A DNA stretch of 64,000 nt from Bacillus sp. SKDU12. Its GTDB lineage: Bacteria; Bacillota; Bacilli; Bacillales; Bacillaceae. The position numbers and the translations under genes were made by a program. This document shows positions 19,311 to 28,973 of this stretch, in pieces. Below the pieces are notes generated by a model that saw nothing but the letters and a program-made list of their open reading frames with translations, ran no database searches and was not told where the DNA came from. Location: contig NZ_MSRC01000017.1 of the NCBI RefSeq assembly GCF_010093085.1, positions 62,001 to 126,000 of the forward strand. The letters are read 5' to 3'. The stretch's first letter is position 1, and each line of letters begins with the position of its first letter.

Positions 19311-19342
19311 GAAAAAAGCAGGAGAAATTAATTCTCCTGCGT
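19311..19342 (-). terminator. dlt operon terminator
   Basis: GCAGGAGAA and TTCTCCTGC arms overlap the end of dltE and are followed on the minus strand by a T run. Confidence 0.8.
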
Positions 19343-20086
19343 GTTCATTTGCTCGAACACCTTGTCATAATCAGCGCGAGTGGCATTCCGAAGTCCTTCG
19401 ACGCGTTCATTTGTAATTTCTTGTTTGCCTTCCTTTAGACCGTCCAAGAAATACTGAACATATTCTTCAGTTGAAAGGCCGCGGTACGTCAGACCTTGTT
19501 TATCACGTGATTTTTGGTTTAATGCTGTGTCCACCATAGGAGGCGCCATTTCTATTACTTCCACGCTCGTCTTGCGAAGCTGGTGTCTCAGCGTAAGCGA
19601 GAATGAGTGAAGCGCCGCTTTCGTTGCGCAGTACACCGGATAAACTGCTAACGGGTTAAACGCAAGCCCAGATGTGACCTGAACAATTGCCGCCTCGGAA
19701 TGCTTCATCAAATGAGGAGTAAAAAGGGCTGATAAATGGACAGGCGCTTGAAAATTGAGTTCTATTTCATCTCCGTCCACGAAAAGCTCCTCTGTCCCTT
19801 TTCTGAAGTCAATTTCCTTTTGAATGCCTGCATTGTTGACGAGAACATTCAGATTCGGAAATTCCTTTAGAACCCATTCAGATAATGCTTCACGTTCAGA
19901 AAGGTCCGCAACATCACACTGCTTAGTATGGATGTTCGGGAGCTGCTGTTTCGCTTCGGTTAGACGTGTTTCGCTGCGTCCGCAAATAATGACTTCATTG
20001 CCGAGCTCCAGCAGCCTTTTGGCCAGTTCAAGCCCAATGCCGGCGGAACCGCCTGTAATTAACACCGTATTGCCTGTCATCTTCAT
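19328..20086 (-). CDS. dltE: short-chain dehydrogenase/reductase DltE
   Basis: SDR-family oxidoreductase of 252 residues. The cofactor loop TGGSAGIG is at 11-18, NNAG near 84-87, and the catalytic residues are Ser139, Tyr152 and Lys156 (YCATK). It is the last gene of the dlt operon but, from published work, is not needed for D-alanylation; its substrate is unknown. There is about 90 bp between dltD and this start, so it may be translated independently. Confidence 0.88.
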   Translation of the reverse strand: MKMTGNTVLITGGSAGIGLELAKRLLELGNEVIICGRSETRLTEAKQQLPNIHTKQCDVADLSEREALSEWVLKEFPNLNVLVNNAGIQKEIDFRKGTEELFVDGDEIELNFQAPVHLSALFTPHLMKHSEAAIVQVTSGLAFNPLAVYPVYCATKAALHSFSLTLRHQLRKTSVEVIEMAPPMVDTALNQKSRDKQGLTYRGLSTEEYVQYFLDGLKEGKQEITNERVEGLRNATRADYDKVFEQMNTQEN

Positions 20087-20173
20087 AGATGTAACACCTC
20101 TTATCTGTTGGCTGTGATTCCTTTACTATTTCAAATCTTAGCAGGAAATATGCAACCGCGTCCTAAGAGATGC

Positions 20174-21352
20174 TCAGGATGAAGTGACTTTTCCGGTTTT
20201 GTAAAACTCGTCGATTGCTTTATCGACATGCACCCAGCCTTTCCAGCCGATGTGAATGGTATCTTTCATGAAATACGGATCATATTCATGTCCTGAAAAG
20301 TCAGCAACCTGGAAGCCCTTGGCTCTGATCTGTTTATTCACCTTTTTGTAATAGTCAGTGCGTCCTTTTTTCGGGAAGCCGGTATAGTCGTACCATTTTC
20401 CGTTAACAGGAATGGTGACAAACATAGGCTCTGCACCCGCATCCTTCAGGATATCAAGCATCATCTCAAAATCCTTGTATTCCGGTGACACTGCATACGA
20501 TTTTCTTTTGTTTGTCCCTTTTAGCTTAGGCACTTTCGGCTTTAGCTTTTTATAAATGGGGTTGTCGATGTGAAAATCGTTAGATCCGGAGTGGCGTTTG
20601 CCTGATTGATCTGCGAGTTTATTTAATTCAGACCATGACTTGTCCTTTACCGACTGCGAGATATAACGCTTTGGCCCGGAGGATTCCATCGTTGAATAAT
20701 ACATGTCTTTCTTTTCCAGCATGCTGTAGTAGACTTTTGCCGCCGGTTTCAGCGCGTTCACTTTCCATGTCTGGTCGTTTATCATTGCTTTATACAGCTC
20801 GGAAAGAACCGCGTCGTTTTTCACGACTTTAAAGCGCAGCATGCGTTTCATCATGTACTTTTTCACATCGGGATCGATCTGCTCGTTAAATGCCAAATCA
20901 AGCCCTTGCAGCGCGGAAAAATTCGGCGCGAAATGCTGTTCATCAGATCCGCGCTTAATAAACCATTGCGGGGACACGATGAATACGATTTTTTTGCCCT
21001 TCAGCTGATCCTTATGGGCAGCGAAGTTTAAGGAATGAATCAACGACTGGGAGCCGCCTTTGCCGACAAGGTATGGCGTGAACCCTTCATTGTTTACTTG
21101 AAAGTAATTAGATGGGTGGAATTCATCCAGCCGAGAAAGCTCAGAAGATCCGTAAATCGGAAGATATGCCGGATCTTCGAGTGCTTGATCTTGTAAATAA
21201 AGCCCTTGAAACATGCTTGGATTCAAGGCTGTTGCTGACTCCTTCACCCGTTTATCGGTAATGAAGCCTGTCAGCCATGAAGATGGAATTGCGATGGCGC
21301 CTGCGAATAGAATAAACGCCAAAATAATTGGACCGAAAAAACGCTTTTTCAT
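20174..21352 (-). CDS. dltD: teichoic acid D-alanyl transfer protein DltD
   Basis: Protein of 392 residues with one N-terminal membrane helix (about 5-27) and an extracytoplasmic SGNH-hydrolase-like domain. The catalytic serine lies in YGSSELSRLDE, and Asp/His lie in the late segment MKDTIHIGWKG. It acts in the last steps of moving D-alanine from DltC to lipoteichoic and wall teichoic acid. Its ATG overlaps the dltC stop (TAATG), so the two are coupled. Confidence 0.92.
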   Translation of the reverse strand: MKKRFFGPIILAFILFAGAIAIPSSWLTGFITDKRVKESATALNPSMFQGLYLQDQALEDPAYLPIYGSSELSRLDEFHPSNYFQVNNEGFTPYLVGKGGSQSLIHSLNFAAHKDQLKGKKIVFIVSPQWFIKRGSDEQHFAPNFSALQGLDLAFNEQIDPDVKKYMMKRMLRFKVVKNDAVLSELYKAMINDQTWKVNALKPAAKVYYSMLEKKDMYYSTMESSGPKRYISQSVKDKSWSELNKLADQSGKRHSGSNDFHIDNPIYKKLKPKVPKLKGTNKRKSYAVSPEYKDFEMMLDILKDAGAEPMFVTIPVNGKWYDYTGFPKKGRTDYYKKVNKQIRAKGFQVADFSGHEYDPYFMKDTIHIGWKGWVHVDKAIDEFYKTGKVTSS

Positions 21353-21588
21353 TATTTCAACTCAGACAGCTGGTTTACAATGTTATTAGGCGTATTCCAA
21401 ACATCCCGATCAAATTCAGTGATCGGCACTAAAATATCAAAACGGTTTTCAATCGCAAGCAGCAATTCTACTGTTCCAAAAGAATCAAGCAAACCTTCTT
21501 CAAAAATATCAATATCAGGATTTTCCTTTACGATGTCATCCTGGCAAACCTCTGCTAAAACGTCTAATACCTCTTGTTTAAATTCCAT
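21352..21588 (-). CDS. dltC: D-alanyl carrier protein
   Basis: Acyl-carrier-like protein of 78 residues. The phosphopantetheine attachment site is Ser36 in [12 protein letters not shown]. DltA loads D-alanine onto its pantetheine thiol, and DltB/DltD use it at the membrane. An AGGAGA ribosome site precedes the ATG at 21588. It is mostly acidic, as expected for a carrier protein. Confidence 0.94.
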   Translation of the reverse strand: MEFKQEVLDVLAEVCQDDIVKENPDIDIFEEGLLDSFGTVELLLAIENRFDILVPITEFDRDVWNTPNNIVNQLSELK

Positions 21589-21604
21589 AGCTTTCTAATC
21601 TCCT

Positions 21605-22789
21605 TTAATGATGATGAAATAGTTTTCCTGAGAAAATATAAAATCCAAAGCAAACGAAATGGAACGTGATCACAATCGCAAGAACCGTTGTCCACCGGTT
21701 GGACGGCAGCCATTTGTATTTCTTATTCCATTTCTCGAAAAAGTTGTAGCACGTCATCAGCACGGCATGATAGAGGCCGTAGATGATATATTGCGGCGCA
21801 AGCCCGTGCCAAACCCCCATCAGCATAAACAGCAGGAAATACCCGATGTTTGAGGTGGCCATACGGTTTTTGATCCACTTTTTCTTTGTCATCCAAAATA
21901 CGAATCTCATGAACACATAATCTCTGAACCAGAATGACAGAGACATATGCCAGCGATTCCAGAAATCTTTAATATTTTTACTGATAAACGGTTTATTAAA
22001 GTTTTCCGGTGATTTAATACCCATGATATAGCTGACCCCGACGGCAAACATGGTGTAGCCGGCGAAATCAAAGAACAAATACAGGCTGTAGCCGTACATG
22101 TACAGCAAGTTCCCGAGAATCTTATTGTGCGTGATCGCGGGAAGATTCATGATGAAGTACGTATTGATCGCATAACCGATTATAAACTTATACAGGAAAC
22201 CGATAAAGATTTTATGTATTCCAGTATACAATAGGTCGGCGTATTCTTCTTTTGTCCAAGCCTTCTGTTCATCCTTGACGAATCGGCGGTATCTGTCGAT
22301 CGGGCCGGAAGAAATCGTCGGGAAAAACAGGATGAAATACAGCAAGCGGTGCAGCGGCAGCTGTTCTTTCAGCAGGCCGTCTCTTGCCTCCATAATCAGC
22401 TGAACGCCTTTAAAGGTTAAATACGAAATCCCTAAAAAGCTGATCAGGTTAAGTGTCGGCTGATGCGGCTGCGGGTGTGAAAGAAACGGCCATATTTTTG
22501 ACAAGAATAAAGGCAGAATCGACGCGATAACAGCTCCGCAAAAAACAAAGCCGCTATTCGCTTTCTGCCGGTATGCCAGATAGCCGCTGATCAGGAGCAC
22601 CTGCCATACCGTAAACAGGCATAGCGCGATGGCCCCGTGTAAGTCGTGCGAAAAAATCAAAGCCAATATAACGATAGATATGAACATGTTGTATGCTTGA
22701 AATCTTTTTCCGTTCAAGCCGAGTATGATTGTCGGCAGAAGAAGAATGCCAAGCAGTATAAAAAATAAAAACGAGCTGTAAGGCGTCAT
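21605..22789 (-). CDS. dltB: D-alanyl transfer membrane O-acyltransferase DltB
   Basis: Polytopic MBOAT-family protein of 394 residues with about eleven hydrophobic segments. The invariant histidine lies in [18 protein letters not shown], and the upstream asparagine region is [16 protein letters not shown]. It transfers D-alanine from DltC across or at the membrane towards teichoic acid. Its start overlaps the dltA stop by four bases. Confidence 0.93.
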   Translation of the reverse strand: MTPYSSFLFFILLGILLLPTIILGLNGKRFQAYNMFISIVILALIFSHDLHGAIALCLFTVWQVLLISGYLAYRQKANSGFVFCGAVIASILPLFLSKIWPFLSHPQPHQPTLNLISFLGISYLTFKGVQLIMEARDGLLKEQLPLHRLLYFILFFPTISSGPIDRYRRFVKDEQKAWTKEEYADLLYTGIHKIFIGFLYKFIIGYAINTYFIMNLPAITHNKILGNLLYMYGYSLYLFFDFAGYTMFAVGVSYIMGIKSPENFNKPFISKNIKDFWNRWHMSLSFWFRDYVFMRFVFWMTKKKWIKNRMATSNIGYFLLFMLMGVWHGLAPQYIIYGLYHAVLMTCYNFFEKWNKKYKWLPSNRWTTVLAIVITFHFVCFGFYIFSGKLFHHH

Positions 22790-24291
22790 ACAAGAACCTC
22801 TTCACCGATGCGTTTTCGGTCAATTTTGCCGTTAGCCGTCATTTGAATGTGATCCTGATAAATGAATTTTCTCGGGATCATATACGCCGGAAGGGAAGCG
22901 GCAAGCTCTTTTTTAATGGCGCTTGTCAGCTGGAATTCCTTCTGGAACTCATGCTTCTCAGGCACAATAGCTGCGATCAGATACTCAACGGTTCCGTTTG
23001 GCTGATACGGGATCACGACAGCAGAGCGAACGTATTGAGACTGTCTGACATGGACCTCAATTTCCTCCAGCTCCATTCGGTAGCCGTGAAGTTTAATTTG
23101 GAAATCCAAACGCCCTTGGCAGAAAATCTGACCATCTTGGATAAAGCCGGCATCGCCAGTTCGGTACGCCCACTCGCCTTCATAAGAGAAAAACGCTTTA
23201 TCAGTCAGCTCGGGCTCTCCAAGGTAGCCTTGGCTTACACTAGGCCCTGCAATGATGATTTCTCCTTTTTCTCCATCAGGAAGCGGCTGTCCCTGATCAT
23301 CCATAATGATAATGTTCATATCTGGCTTCGCGTAGCCTACTGGCAGCGATTCGCTGCGGCTGATGATGTCCTCTGTAATTTCAACAGATGTGACAGCCAC
23401 TGTCGCTTCAGTCGGACCGTACGTATTAAAGATTTTTGCTTTCGGAAAACGCTCAAGCAGCGCTTTTGCAACAGAAACCGGCAGAACCTCTCCGCAAAAC
23501 ATAAATGTGTCTGCTTCAGGCAGCAGCTCCTGTGAAAACCCTGGGTCCATCAGGCACATCTGTGCAAAGGAAGGGGTTGATGTCCACACATTCAGCCCGG
23601 ATTTTTTCAGCTCTTCGAATAAGATTTTCGGCTTATTCACAGCGTCCTTTGTTACACAGTGTAAAGTCCCGCCTGATTGAAGGCACGGATAAAGATCCAT
23701 GACAGATAAATCAAATGAAAACGGTGCTTGGTTTAAAAATGTTTTTCCTCCGTTAACTGGAAAGTCAGCACAAATCCAGTCTGTAAAGCTTTGAAGGTTC
23801 GCAGCGGAAATCTGCACGCCTTTAGGATTTCCTGTGCTTCCGGAAGTGTAAATGATATAAAACGTCTCGTGTTCCTTGACCCATTGATCTTGGCTGACAG
23901 GGCCGTCCGTGTTTTCCAGCAGTTCTTCCGCAGAAACCGTCTGAATATCTGCATCAATTGGAAGTCCGGCTGTATGGATCAGCAATTCTGCTCCAGAACT
24001 TTCGATAATTTTCGCAATCCGCTCGGACGGAATGGACATATCAACCGGAATATAAGGGTGTCCTGCCTTAACGCTCCCTAAGAAGGAAACGATCATGTGC
24101 GGCTCCATATGGCCGTACACAAGGATAGGAGATTTCTTTTCTCCGGATATGCGTTTTTGGATCGCGGCAGCCGCGCGGTCAGACTGCTCCCATAATTCCA
24201 GATATGTGAGCGACTGGCCTTGAGAGCGGAAGGCATCCGATTGCGGATAAGATTCCGCATTTGTTTGAATAGCATGTAAAAGTTTCATCAT
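22786..24291 (-). CDS. dltA: D-alanine--[D-alanyl carrier protein] ligase
   Basis: Adenylating enzyme of 501 residues that activates D-alanine with ATP and loads it on DltC. The P-loop-like motif [11 protein letters not shown] is at about 148-158. [15 protein letters not shown] and the catalytic lysine in NGKIDRK near the C terminus complete the set. Two ATGs lie in tandem (24291 and 24288) after GGAGAGAG; either fits. D-alanylation lowers the negative charge of the wall and gives resistance to cationic peptides. Confidence 0.94.
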   Translation of the reverse strand: MMKLLHAIQTNAESYPQSDAFRSQGQSLTYLELWEQSDRAAAAIQKRISGEKKSPILVYGHMEPHMIVSFLGSVKAGHPYIPVDMSIPSERIAKIIESSGAELLIHTAGLPIDADIQTVSAEELLENTDGPVSQDQWVKEHETFYIIYTSGSTGNPKGVQISAANLQSFTDWICADFPVNGGKTFLNQAPFSFDLSVMDLYPCLQSGGTLHCVTKDAVNKPKILFEELKKSGLNVWTSTPSFAQMCLMDPGFSQELLPEADTFMFCGEVLPVSVAKALLERFPKAKIFNTYGPTEATVAVTSVEITEDIISRSESLPVGYAKPDMNIIIMDDQGQPLPDGEKGEIIIAGPSVSQGYLGEPELTDKAFFSYEGEWAYRTGDAGFIQDGQIFCQGRLDFQIKLHGYRMELEEIEVHVRQSQYVRSAVVIPYQPNGTVEYLIAAIVPEKHEFQKEFQLTSAIKKELAASLPAYMIPRKFIYQDHIQMTANGKIDRKRIGEEVLV

Positions 24292-24305
24292 TATTCTCTC
24301 TCCAT

Positions 24306-24455
24306 TTAGAAATCGTTATAAATATATGAACCGGTATTCGCGGTGTGAAAACCATACATAAAAAACAAAACGAGCAGTATCATCAAATAAAATCCTGTAT
24401 GACATGCCCACTTGACAGCGGGTTTTTCATACAGCTGTTTCATCAATTGCAGCAT
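24306..24455 (-). CDS. dltX: DltX, small membrane protein leading the dlt operon
   Basis: Protein of 49 residues directly upstream of dltA: a short basic N terminus, one hydrophobic helix (about 20-36) and the conserved tail [12 protein letters not shown]. DltX proteins of Gram-positive dlt operons have this size and C-terminal motif, and the C terminus is thought to act as an acyl carrier intermediate in D-alanyl transfer. The ATG at 24455 follows AAGGGA by eight bases. It lies 14 bases before dltA. Confidence 0.85.
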   Translation of the reverse strand: MLQLMKQLYEKPAVKWACHTGFYLMILLVLFFMYGFHTANTGSYIYNDF

Positions 24456-24499
24456 ATCAAAAATTCCCTTCCCGTTTTTTCGACAATTACATGAGTATT

Positions 24500-24525
24500 G
24501 ACGAATAAATCATCAAAAAGTTTCA
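24500..24525 (-). promoter_or_regulatory. ECF (SigX-type) promoter of the dlt operon
   Basis: On the minus strand TGAAAC, a 16-base spacer and CGTC match ECF promoters of the SigX/SigM type. SigX control of dlt is established in B. subtilis. Confidence 0.72.
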
Positions 24526-24553
24526 TTTTTTCCCTAATCTCCCTCAGATTAAT

Positions 24554-24561
24554 ATATCGGC
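24554..24561 (-). promoter_or_regulatory. SigD-like -10 element upstream of dltX
   Basis: The minus strand reads GCCGATAT, a perfect SigD -10 box, although the -35 partner is poor. A SigD-dependent dlt promoter has been described in B. subtilis. Confidence 0.45.
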
Positions 24562-24800
24562 GTCTTCTTTTGAAAGTGAATCTTTATCATACGGGAGCTT
24601 CTTGCTGATCATAAAGGGAAAGATCACTGGAGTCAAAAGATCTTTCTTTAACTTTTAAAAAGCGTAATGCATTTAAAAAAATTTTTCTGTACCTATTTGT
24701 TCAGGTGAGAGCGGAAACCTAATGATATCGGGACAGAAAGCGTATAATAAGAAAGAAAACGCCTTCTTGCGGTATCTTGTGAAATGGGGGAGAAGTCATT
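24562..24800. other. dltX-menA divergent intergenic region
   Basis: AT-rich stretch without a gene. A weak hairpin (AAAGATC / GATCTTT near 24619-24644) is present, and TATAAT around 24746 is a possible -10 box for menA without a good -35. Nothing else was recognised. Confidence 0.4.
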
Positions 24801-24848
24801 ATGATAGATAAGGAAGCAAAAGGAGTTTTTATCAAAGCTGCCGGCTGA
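24801..24848 (+). CDS. possible 15-codon leader peptide upstream of menA
   Basis: ATG at 24801 follows GGGGGAG by eight bases, an excellent ribosome site, and opens a 15-codon frame (MIDKEAKGVFIKAAG) that ends 36 bases before menA. No family is known to me. It may be a leader peptide influencing menA translation, or a remnant of a longer gene; the strong ribosome site is what makes it worth recording. Confidence 0.4.
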   Translation: MIDKEAKGVFIKAAG

Positions 24849-24884
24849 AAAAAAGTAAGCCTTTTAATAGAAAGGAAGAGGAAG

Positions 24885-25814
24885 ATGAACCAAACAAATA
24901 AGGGTCAGACAGCGCCGGAAAAAGAAAGCATGGGGCAGATCCTTTGGCAGTTAACCCGTCCTCATACGTTAACCGCATCGTTTGTGCCTGTGCTGCTCGG
25001 AACGGTTTTGGCGATGTTTTATGTGAAAGTTGATCTGCTGCTGTTTCTGGCTATGCTGTTTTCTTGCTTATGGATTCAGATCGCGACGAACTTATTTAAT
25101 GAATACTATGATTTTAAACGCGGGTTGGATACAGCAGAGTCTGTCGGAATCGGAGGAGCCATTGTACGTCACGGAATGAAGCCTAAGACGATTTTGCAAT
25201 TAGCTCTCGCGTCATACGGGATTGCCATCCTGCTCGGCGTCTATATTTGCGCGAACAGCAGCTGGTGGCTCGCTGTGATCGGCCTTGTCGGCATGGCGAT
25301 TGGCTACCTGTATACAGGCGGACCGCTGCCGATTGCATACACGCCGTTCGGTGAGTTATTCTCAGGCATTTGCATGGGTTCGATGTTTGTGCTGATTTCG
25401 TTTTTTATTCAGACTGATAAGATCTATATGCAAAGCATTTTGATTTCAATCCCAATTGCCATTCTTGTCGGCGCGATTAACCTGTCGAACAACATTCGCG
25501 ATATTGAAGAGGACAAAAAAGGCGGGCGCAAAACATTGGCAATTTTGATGGGGCATAAGGGAGCTGTTACTCTCTTGGCTGCGTCGTTTGCTGTCGCTTA
25601 TATTTGGGTTGTCGGCTTGGTCATCACCGGTGCCGCAAGCCCATGGCTGTTTGTTGTCTTTTTGAGCGTGCCTAAGCCGGTTCAGGCAGTGAAGGGCTTC
25701 GTCCAAAAAGAAATGCCGATGAATATGATTATCGCAATGAAATCAACAGCCCAAACAAATACATTTTTCGGATTCCTGCTCTCGATCGGATTATTGATCA
25801 GTTACTTCCGATGA
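24885..25814 (+). CDS. menA: 1,4-dihydroxy-2-naphthoate polyprenyltransferase
   Basis: Membrane enzyme of 309 residues (formerly ywaB) that attaches the heptaprenyl chain to dihydroxynaphthoate in menaquinone synthesis. The two aspartate-rich prenyltransferase motifs are visible as NLFNEYYDFKRGLD and NNIRDIEEDKKGGR, separated by about four helices. About nine helices are predicted. AGGAAGAGG precedes the ATG. Menaquinol is the electron donor for the two oxidases encoded elsewhere in this window (cyd and qox). It is transcribed alone. Confidence 0.93.
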   Translation: MNQTNKGQTAPEKESMGQILWQLTRPHTLTASFVPVLLGTVLAMFYVKVDLLLFLAMLFSCLWIQIATNLFNEYYDFKRGLDTAESVGIGGAIVRHGMKPKTILQLALASYGIAILLGVYICANSSWWLAVIGLVGMAIGYLYTGGPLPIAYTPFGELFSGICMGSMFVLISFFIQTDKIYMQSILISIPIAILVGAINLSNNIRDIEEDKKGGRKTLAILMGHKGAVTLLAASFAVAYIWVVGLVITGAASPWLFVVFLSVPKPVQAVKGFVQKEMPMNMIIAMKSTAQTNTFFGFLLSIGLLISYFR

Positions 25815-25818
25815 AAAG

Positions 25819-25849
25819 AAAGATCGCTCGTTTGGGCGATCTTTTTTTG
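25819..25849 (+). terminator. menA terminator
   Basis: AAAGATCGC and GCGATCTTT form a 9-bp stem followed by a T run. Confidence 0.85.
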
Positions 25850-25885
25850 TTACATTTGATTGCATTTTGTGAAGAAAAATTCACA

Positions 25886-25910
25886 AAACCTTGCAGCAGC
25901 CAGACACGTC
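25886..25910 (+). promoter_or_regulatory. candidate ECF promoter of ywaC
   Basis: AAAC, a 17-base spacer and CGTC (25907-25910) lie about 45 bases before ywaC. The gene is known to respond to SigM and SigW during cell-wall stress. Confidence 0.6.
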
Positions 25911-25956
25911 TAGTACATGGACAGCGGATAAATATCCGTTAAAGGAGATGATGAAA

Positions 25957-26589
25957 ATGGATTTATCTGTAACGCATATGGACGATTTAAAAACAGTAAT
26001 GGAAGATTGGAAAAATGAATTATTAGTTTATAAATTTGCGCTGGATGCCTTGGATACAAAGTTTTCAATTATCAGCCAGGAATATAACCTTATACACGGT
26101 CACAATCCGATTGAACATACGAAATCCCGTGTCAAAAGCTTTGAGAGTATTGTGAATAAGTTAATGAGAAAGGGCTGTGAGATTACGACGAAGGAAATGA
26201 AGGAGCACATTAATGACATTGCCGGTGTACGCATTATTTGTTCCTTTATTTCAGATATTTATAATGTCGTGAATGTTTTAAAGCAGCATGAAGATTTGAG
26301 AATTGTAAAAGTGAAAGATTATATCCAGACGCCTAAACCGAACGGCTACCGAAGTCTGCATTTAATTATTGAGATGCCTGTGAATTTAACGAACCGCGTG
26401 GAATATGTCAAAGCAGAAATTCAAATTCGGACGATCGCGATGGATTTCTGGGCGAGCCTTGAACATAAAATTTACTACAAATTGAACAATGACGTTCCTA
26501 AGCAATTAACAGATGAGCTGAAGGAAGCCGCGGAGATCGCCCATTACTTAGACGAGAAAATGCTGGGGATTAAGAAAGAAGTAGATTAG
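25957..26589 (+). CDS. ywaC: small alarmone (ppGpp/pGpp) synthetase, RelP/SAS2 type
   Basis: Stand-alone synthetase of 210 residues that transfers pyrophosphate from ATP to GDP or GTP, also named sasA. It has the RelA/SpoT synthetase domain only: IAGVRIICSFISDIY, the G-loop-like KPNGYRSLHLII and EIQIRTIAMDFWASLEHK with catalytic glutamate. No hydrolase, TGS or ACT domain is present. ATG 25957 follows AAAGGAGATG. The upstream in-frame start at 25891 would overlap the promoter. In B. subtilis it is induced by cell-wall antibiotics and alkaline shock. Confidence 0.94.
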   Translation: MDLSVTHMDDLKTVMEDWKNELLVYKFALDALDTKFSIISQEYNLIHGHNPIEHTKSRVKSFESIVNKLMRKGCEITTKEMKEHINDIAGVRIICSFISDIYNVVNVLKQHEDLRIVKVKDYIQTPKPNGYRSLHLIIEMPVNLTNRVEYVKAEIQIRTIAMDFWASLEHKIYYKLNNDVPKQLTDELKEAAEIAHYLDEKMLGIKKEVD

Positions 26590-26604
26590 AGAAATATCAC
26601 GCTG

Positions 26605-26634
26605 AAAAGACGGCAGATGCGCCGTCTTTTTTTA
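26605..26634. terminator. terminator between ywaC and ywaD
   Basis: AAAAGACGGC and GCCGTCTTTT arms followed by T's; the reverse direction also has a T run, so it can serve both converging genes. Confidence 0.8.
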
Positions 26635-27999
26635 TTTGATATCTTCATAAATATCAGAGGTTTCCGCCTTCGTTTGTTTCTTAATGGTTTTCGGTTTCTT
26701 CTCTTTTTTCACAGCTTGATAGACAGCGTTTGTTACAAGATCACCCGCTTGCTGGAGGCGTTCTTTGCTGACATGCTCGATCGAGTCTTCCGGGGTATGA
26801 TACCATGGCTCGACTTCTCCAGTTTCCGGGTCACCCCATATAAAGTTAGCCGAATCAATGCCGGCTTCGTGGAACGGCACATGATCAGAAGATCCTCCCC
26901 GTGTGAGAGACAGGCTGTCAAATCCAATTTTTTCAGCAGCGGTATGGCTGGATGCCCAAACCTCGTTCGGTTGGCCGTCCAATGTGTTGACATACAGCTC
27001 AGACGCTTTCTCCCAGCTTGTGCCTACCATGTCTAAGTTGAAGTTCACTTCGCTTTTTTTCAGCTCTTTTCCAGATAGGTGATCTACATAATGAGAGGAG
27101 CCGAGCAGACCGAGCTCTTCAGCGCCAAAAGCGATAAAGCGGATTTCTTTATCAGAAGGAATACTTTTTAAGACACGCGCCATTTCCAGCACGACAGAGG
27201 TTCCCGAGGCGTTGTCATTTGCTCCGGGTGAAAAAGGCACACTATCGTAATGGGCTGTCACATACACAATGTTTGGATGTTTGATATTTTTGGGCTTTTT
27301 GATTCCGATGATGTTTTGGGAGGTTTGGTTAGTGATTGCTTTTAGTTTTAAGGTGGCTTCTTTCTGCTGAGTAAGGGTTTCACCGTCTTCTTTTTTAATA
27401 CCGACCACAGGGATGCCAATCTTATTTCCTGACAGATTTGGCGTCACAGGCACGAGGCTTTCTTTGTTGTTATAAATGATGACGGCCTTCGCTCCGGCGT
27501 CTTCGGCATTTTTGGCTTTTTCGTAAAATGTCAGGTCTCCTCTGGAGATTAAGGCGATTTTGCCCTTAATGTCAGCGGTGAAGTCCTTTGGATAACCTAA
27601 GCCGGCATTGTAAAGCGGCGCCGTCAGCCCTTGTTTCTCAGTTGGGGCTGACCCGGATGCCGCTCGAAGAAGAATATCATGTCCTTCTGAAGAAAGTGTT
27701 CCCTCAAGCCTGTCAGGAATACTGAATCGTTGAACCTTCACATCCAGATTTAGTGTTCTCAAGGCCGAGGCGATAAATAGGGCACTCTTTTTTTCAGCGG
27801 CAGTTCCGGCTATTCTGGGACCGATTGCTTCACTGAGCTGGGAAATGGTGGAGTACGCCCGCTTTGCTTGGAATGGAAGCTCCTGCTCACTATCTGCTAT
27901 TTGAACAGCGCGGGCAGCAGGGGTGACACTTTGTGTCGGCGTGAAAATCGTGCCGGCAGTTACAACGGCCATTGTCATTACAGTCAAAAGCTTTTTCAT
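26632..27999 (-). CDS. ywaD: secreted double-zinc aminopeptidase, M28 family
   Basis: Protein of 455 residues. A Sec signal peptide (about 1-31, ending AARA) leads to a PA domain (about 130-230) inserted ahead of the peptidase domain. Zinc ligands and catalytic residues appear in order: HYDSVPFSPGANDN, FGAEELGLLGS, FNLDMVG and WYHTPEDSIEH. It removes N-terminal residues, such as leucine, from extracellular peptides. ATG 27999 has GGGGAGG upstream. The long upstream extension of the open frame to 28194 has no ribosome site. A lysine-rich tail ends the protein. Confidence 0.92.
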   Translation of the reverse strand: MKKLLTVMTMAVVTAGTIFTPTQSVTPAARAVQIADSEQELPFQAKRAYSTISQLSEAIGPRIAGTAAEKKSALFIASALRTLNLDVKVQRFSIPDRLEGTLSSEGHDILLRAASGSAPTEKQGLTAPLYNAGLGYPKDFTADIKGKIALISRGDLTFYEKAKNAEDAGAKAVIIYNNKESLVPVTPNLSGNKIGIPVVGIKKEDGETLTQQKEATLKLKAITNQTSQNIIGIKKPKNIKHPNIVYVTAHYDSVPFSPGANDNASGTSVVLEMARVLKSIPSDKEIRFIAFGAEELGLLGSSHYVDHLSGKELKKSEVNFNLDMVGTSWEKASELYVNTLDGQPNEVWASSHTAAEKIGFDSLSLTRGGSSDHVPFHEAGIDSANFIWGDPETGEVEPWYHTPEDSIEHVSKERLQQAGDLVTNAVYQAVKKEKKPKTIKKQTKAETSDIYEDIK

Positions 28000-28207
28000 C
28001 AGAATAAAACCTCCCCTAATGTATGGATGGGGAATATTTCGGGATGCTAAAGGAATTCCCTGCAAGATAGGAGTGTTTTTGAAAAGATCATTCTTTATAC
28101 CTGTAAAAAGTGCTTTAAGGGCGGACAGGTCGAGTATCGTTATTGATTGAATAAAAAAAGCCCGAATAACGCCAAAATAAACAAAAACCCGCAAATGGGG
28201 TGCAGTC

Positions 28208-28921
28208 TTGCAAAAATATGTTCAATCCGTCTATAAACATGACCCATTCCAGCTTTTTTCAGCAGAGCACGTGGTGACATTGTCGATCATCACCCTTTTG
28301 GCCGTGCTGTTGTTTCTGTTCCGAGGGATGGTCCAACGCTTTAAGATCAGCCGTTTTTTACGTCATTTGCTGGTGGTTCTGCTGCTTGGTTCGCAAATCG
28401 GTTATCATATATGGATGATCGCCGCAGGCATGTGGTCGGTGCGCACTTCATTGCCCCTCCAGCTCAGTGACCTGTCGGTGTATTTGTCAGCCATCATGCT
28501 GTTGACCAAGAGCAGGGTGCTGTTTGTATTTTTGTATTTTGCCGGCATCAGCAGCTCAATTCAGGCGCTTGCCACTCCTGATCTCGGGATGTTTTCATTT
28601 CCGCATATCCGTTATATCCTCTTTTTTATTTCGCATGGATCCGTGTTTCTGTCTTGTCTGCTGATGTCGGTAATTGGGACGTTCAGGCTCAGGCAGCGTT
28701 CTTTATGGAAGACAGTTCTCATTGTTAATGTGTACGGAGTCTGTATTTATCTGCTTGACCGGTGGCTTGACGCGAATTATATGTATTTGACGAAAAAACC
28801 GAGCGGAGCTTCTCTTTTGGATGTTCTCGGGACTTGGCCGTGGTATATTCCCGTTGCTGAAGCGATTATGCTCGTAAGTTTTTTTGCCCTTTTTTGGCTT
28901 TATCGGATGTTCAAGACATGA
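28208..28921 (+). CDS. ywaF: integral membrane protein YwaF (TIGR02206-type)
   Basis: Membrane protein of 237 residues with about seven hydrophobic helices and almost no soluble domain. It belongs to the YwaF/TMEM164-like family, with the pattern [16 protein letters not shown] near the N terminus and CDxYLxxxANYMYL-like [11 protein letters not shown] towards the end. The biochemical role is unknown. The TTG start at 28208 follows GGGGTG. From memory, B. subtilis 168 has tyrZ and ywaE between ywaD and ywaF; here only about 200 bases separate the two. Confidence 0.83.
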   Translation: MQKYVQSVYKHDPFQLFSAEHVVTLSIITLLAVLLFLFRGMVQRFKISRFLRHLLVVLLLGSQIGYHIWMIAAGMWSVRTSLPLQLSDLSVYLSAIMLLTKSRVLFVFLYFAGISSSIQALATPDLGMFSFPHIRYILFFISHGSVFLSCLLMSVIGTFRLRQRSLWKTVLIVNVYGVCIYLLDRWLDANYMYLTKKPSGASLLDVLGTWPWYIPVAEAIMLVSFFALFWLYRMFKT

Positions 28922-28973
28922 CACCCTTTTTGTTGTACAGCACATTCTATCAAAAAATTTTTGGATGAATGGT

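Noticed and set aside
27999-28194. N-terminal extension of ywaD
   Set aside because: The extension lacks a ribosome site and would bury the obvious signal peptide, which begins at 27999 after GGGGAGG.
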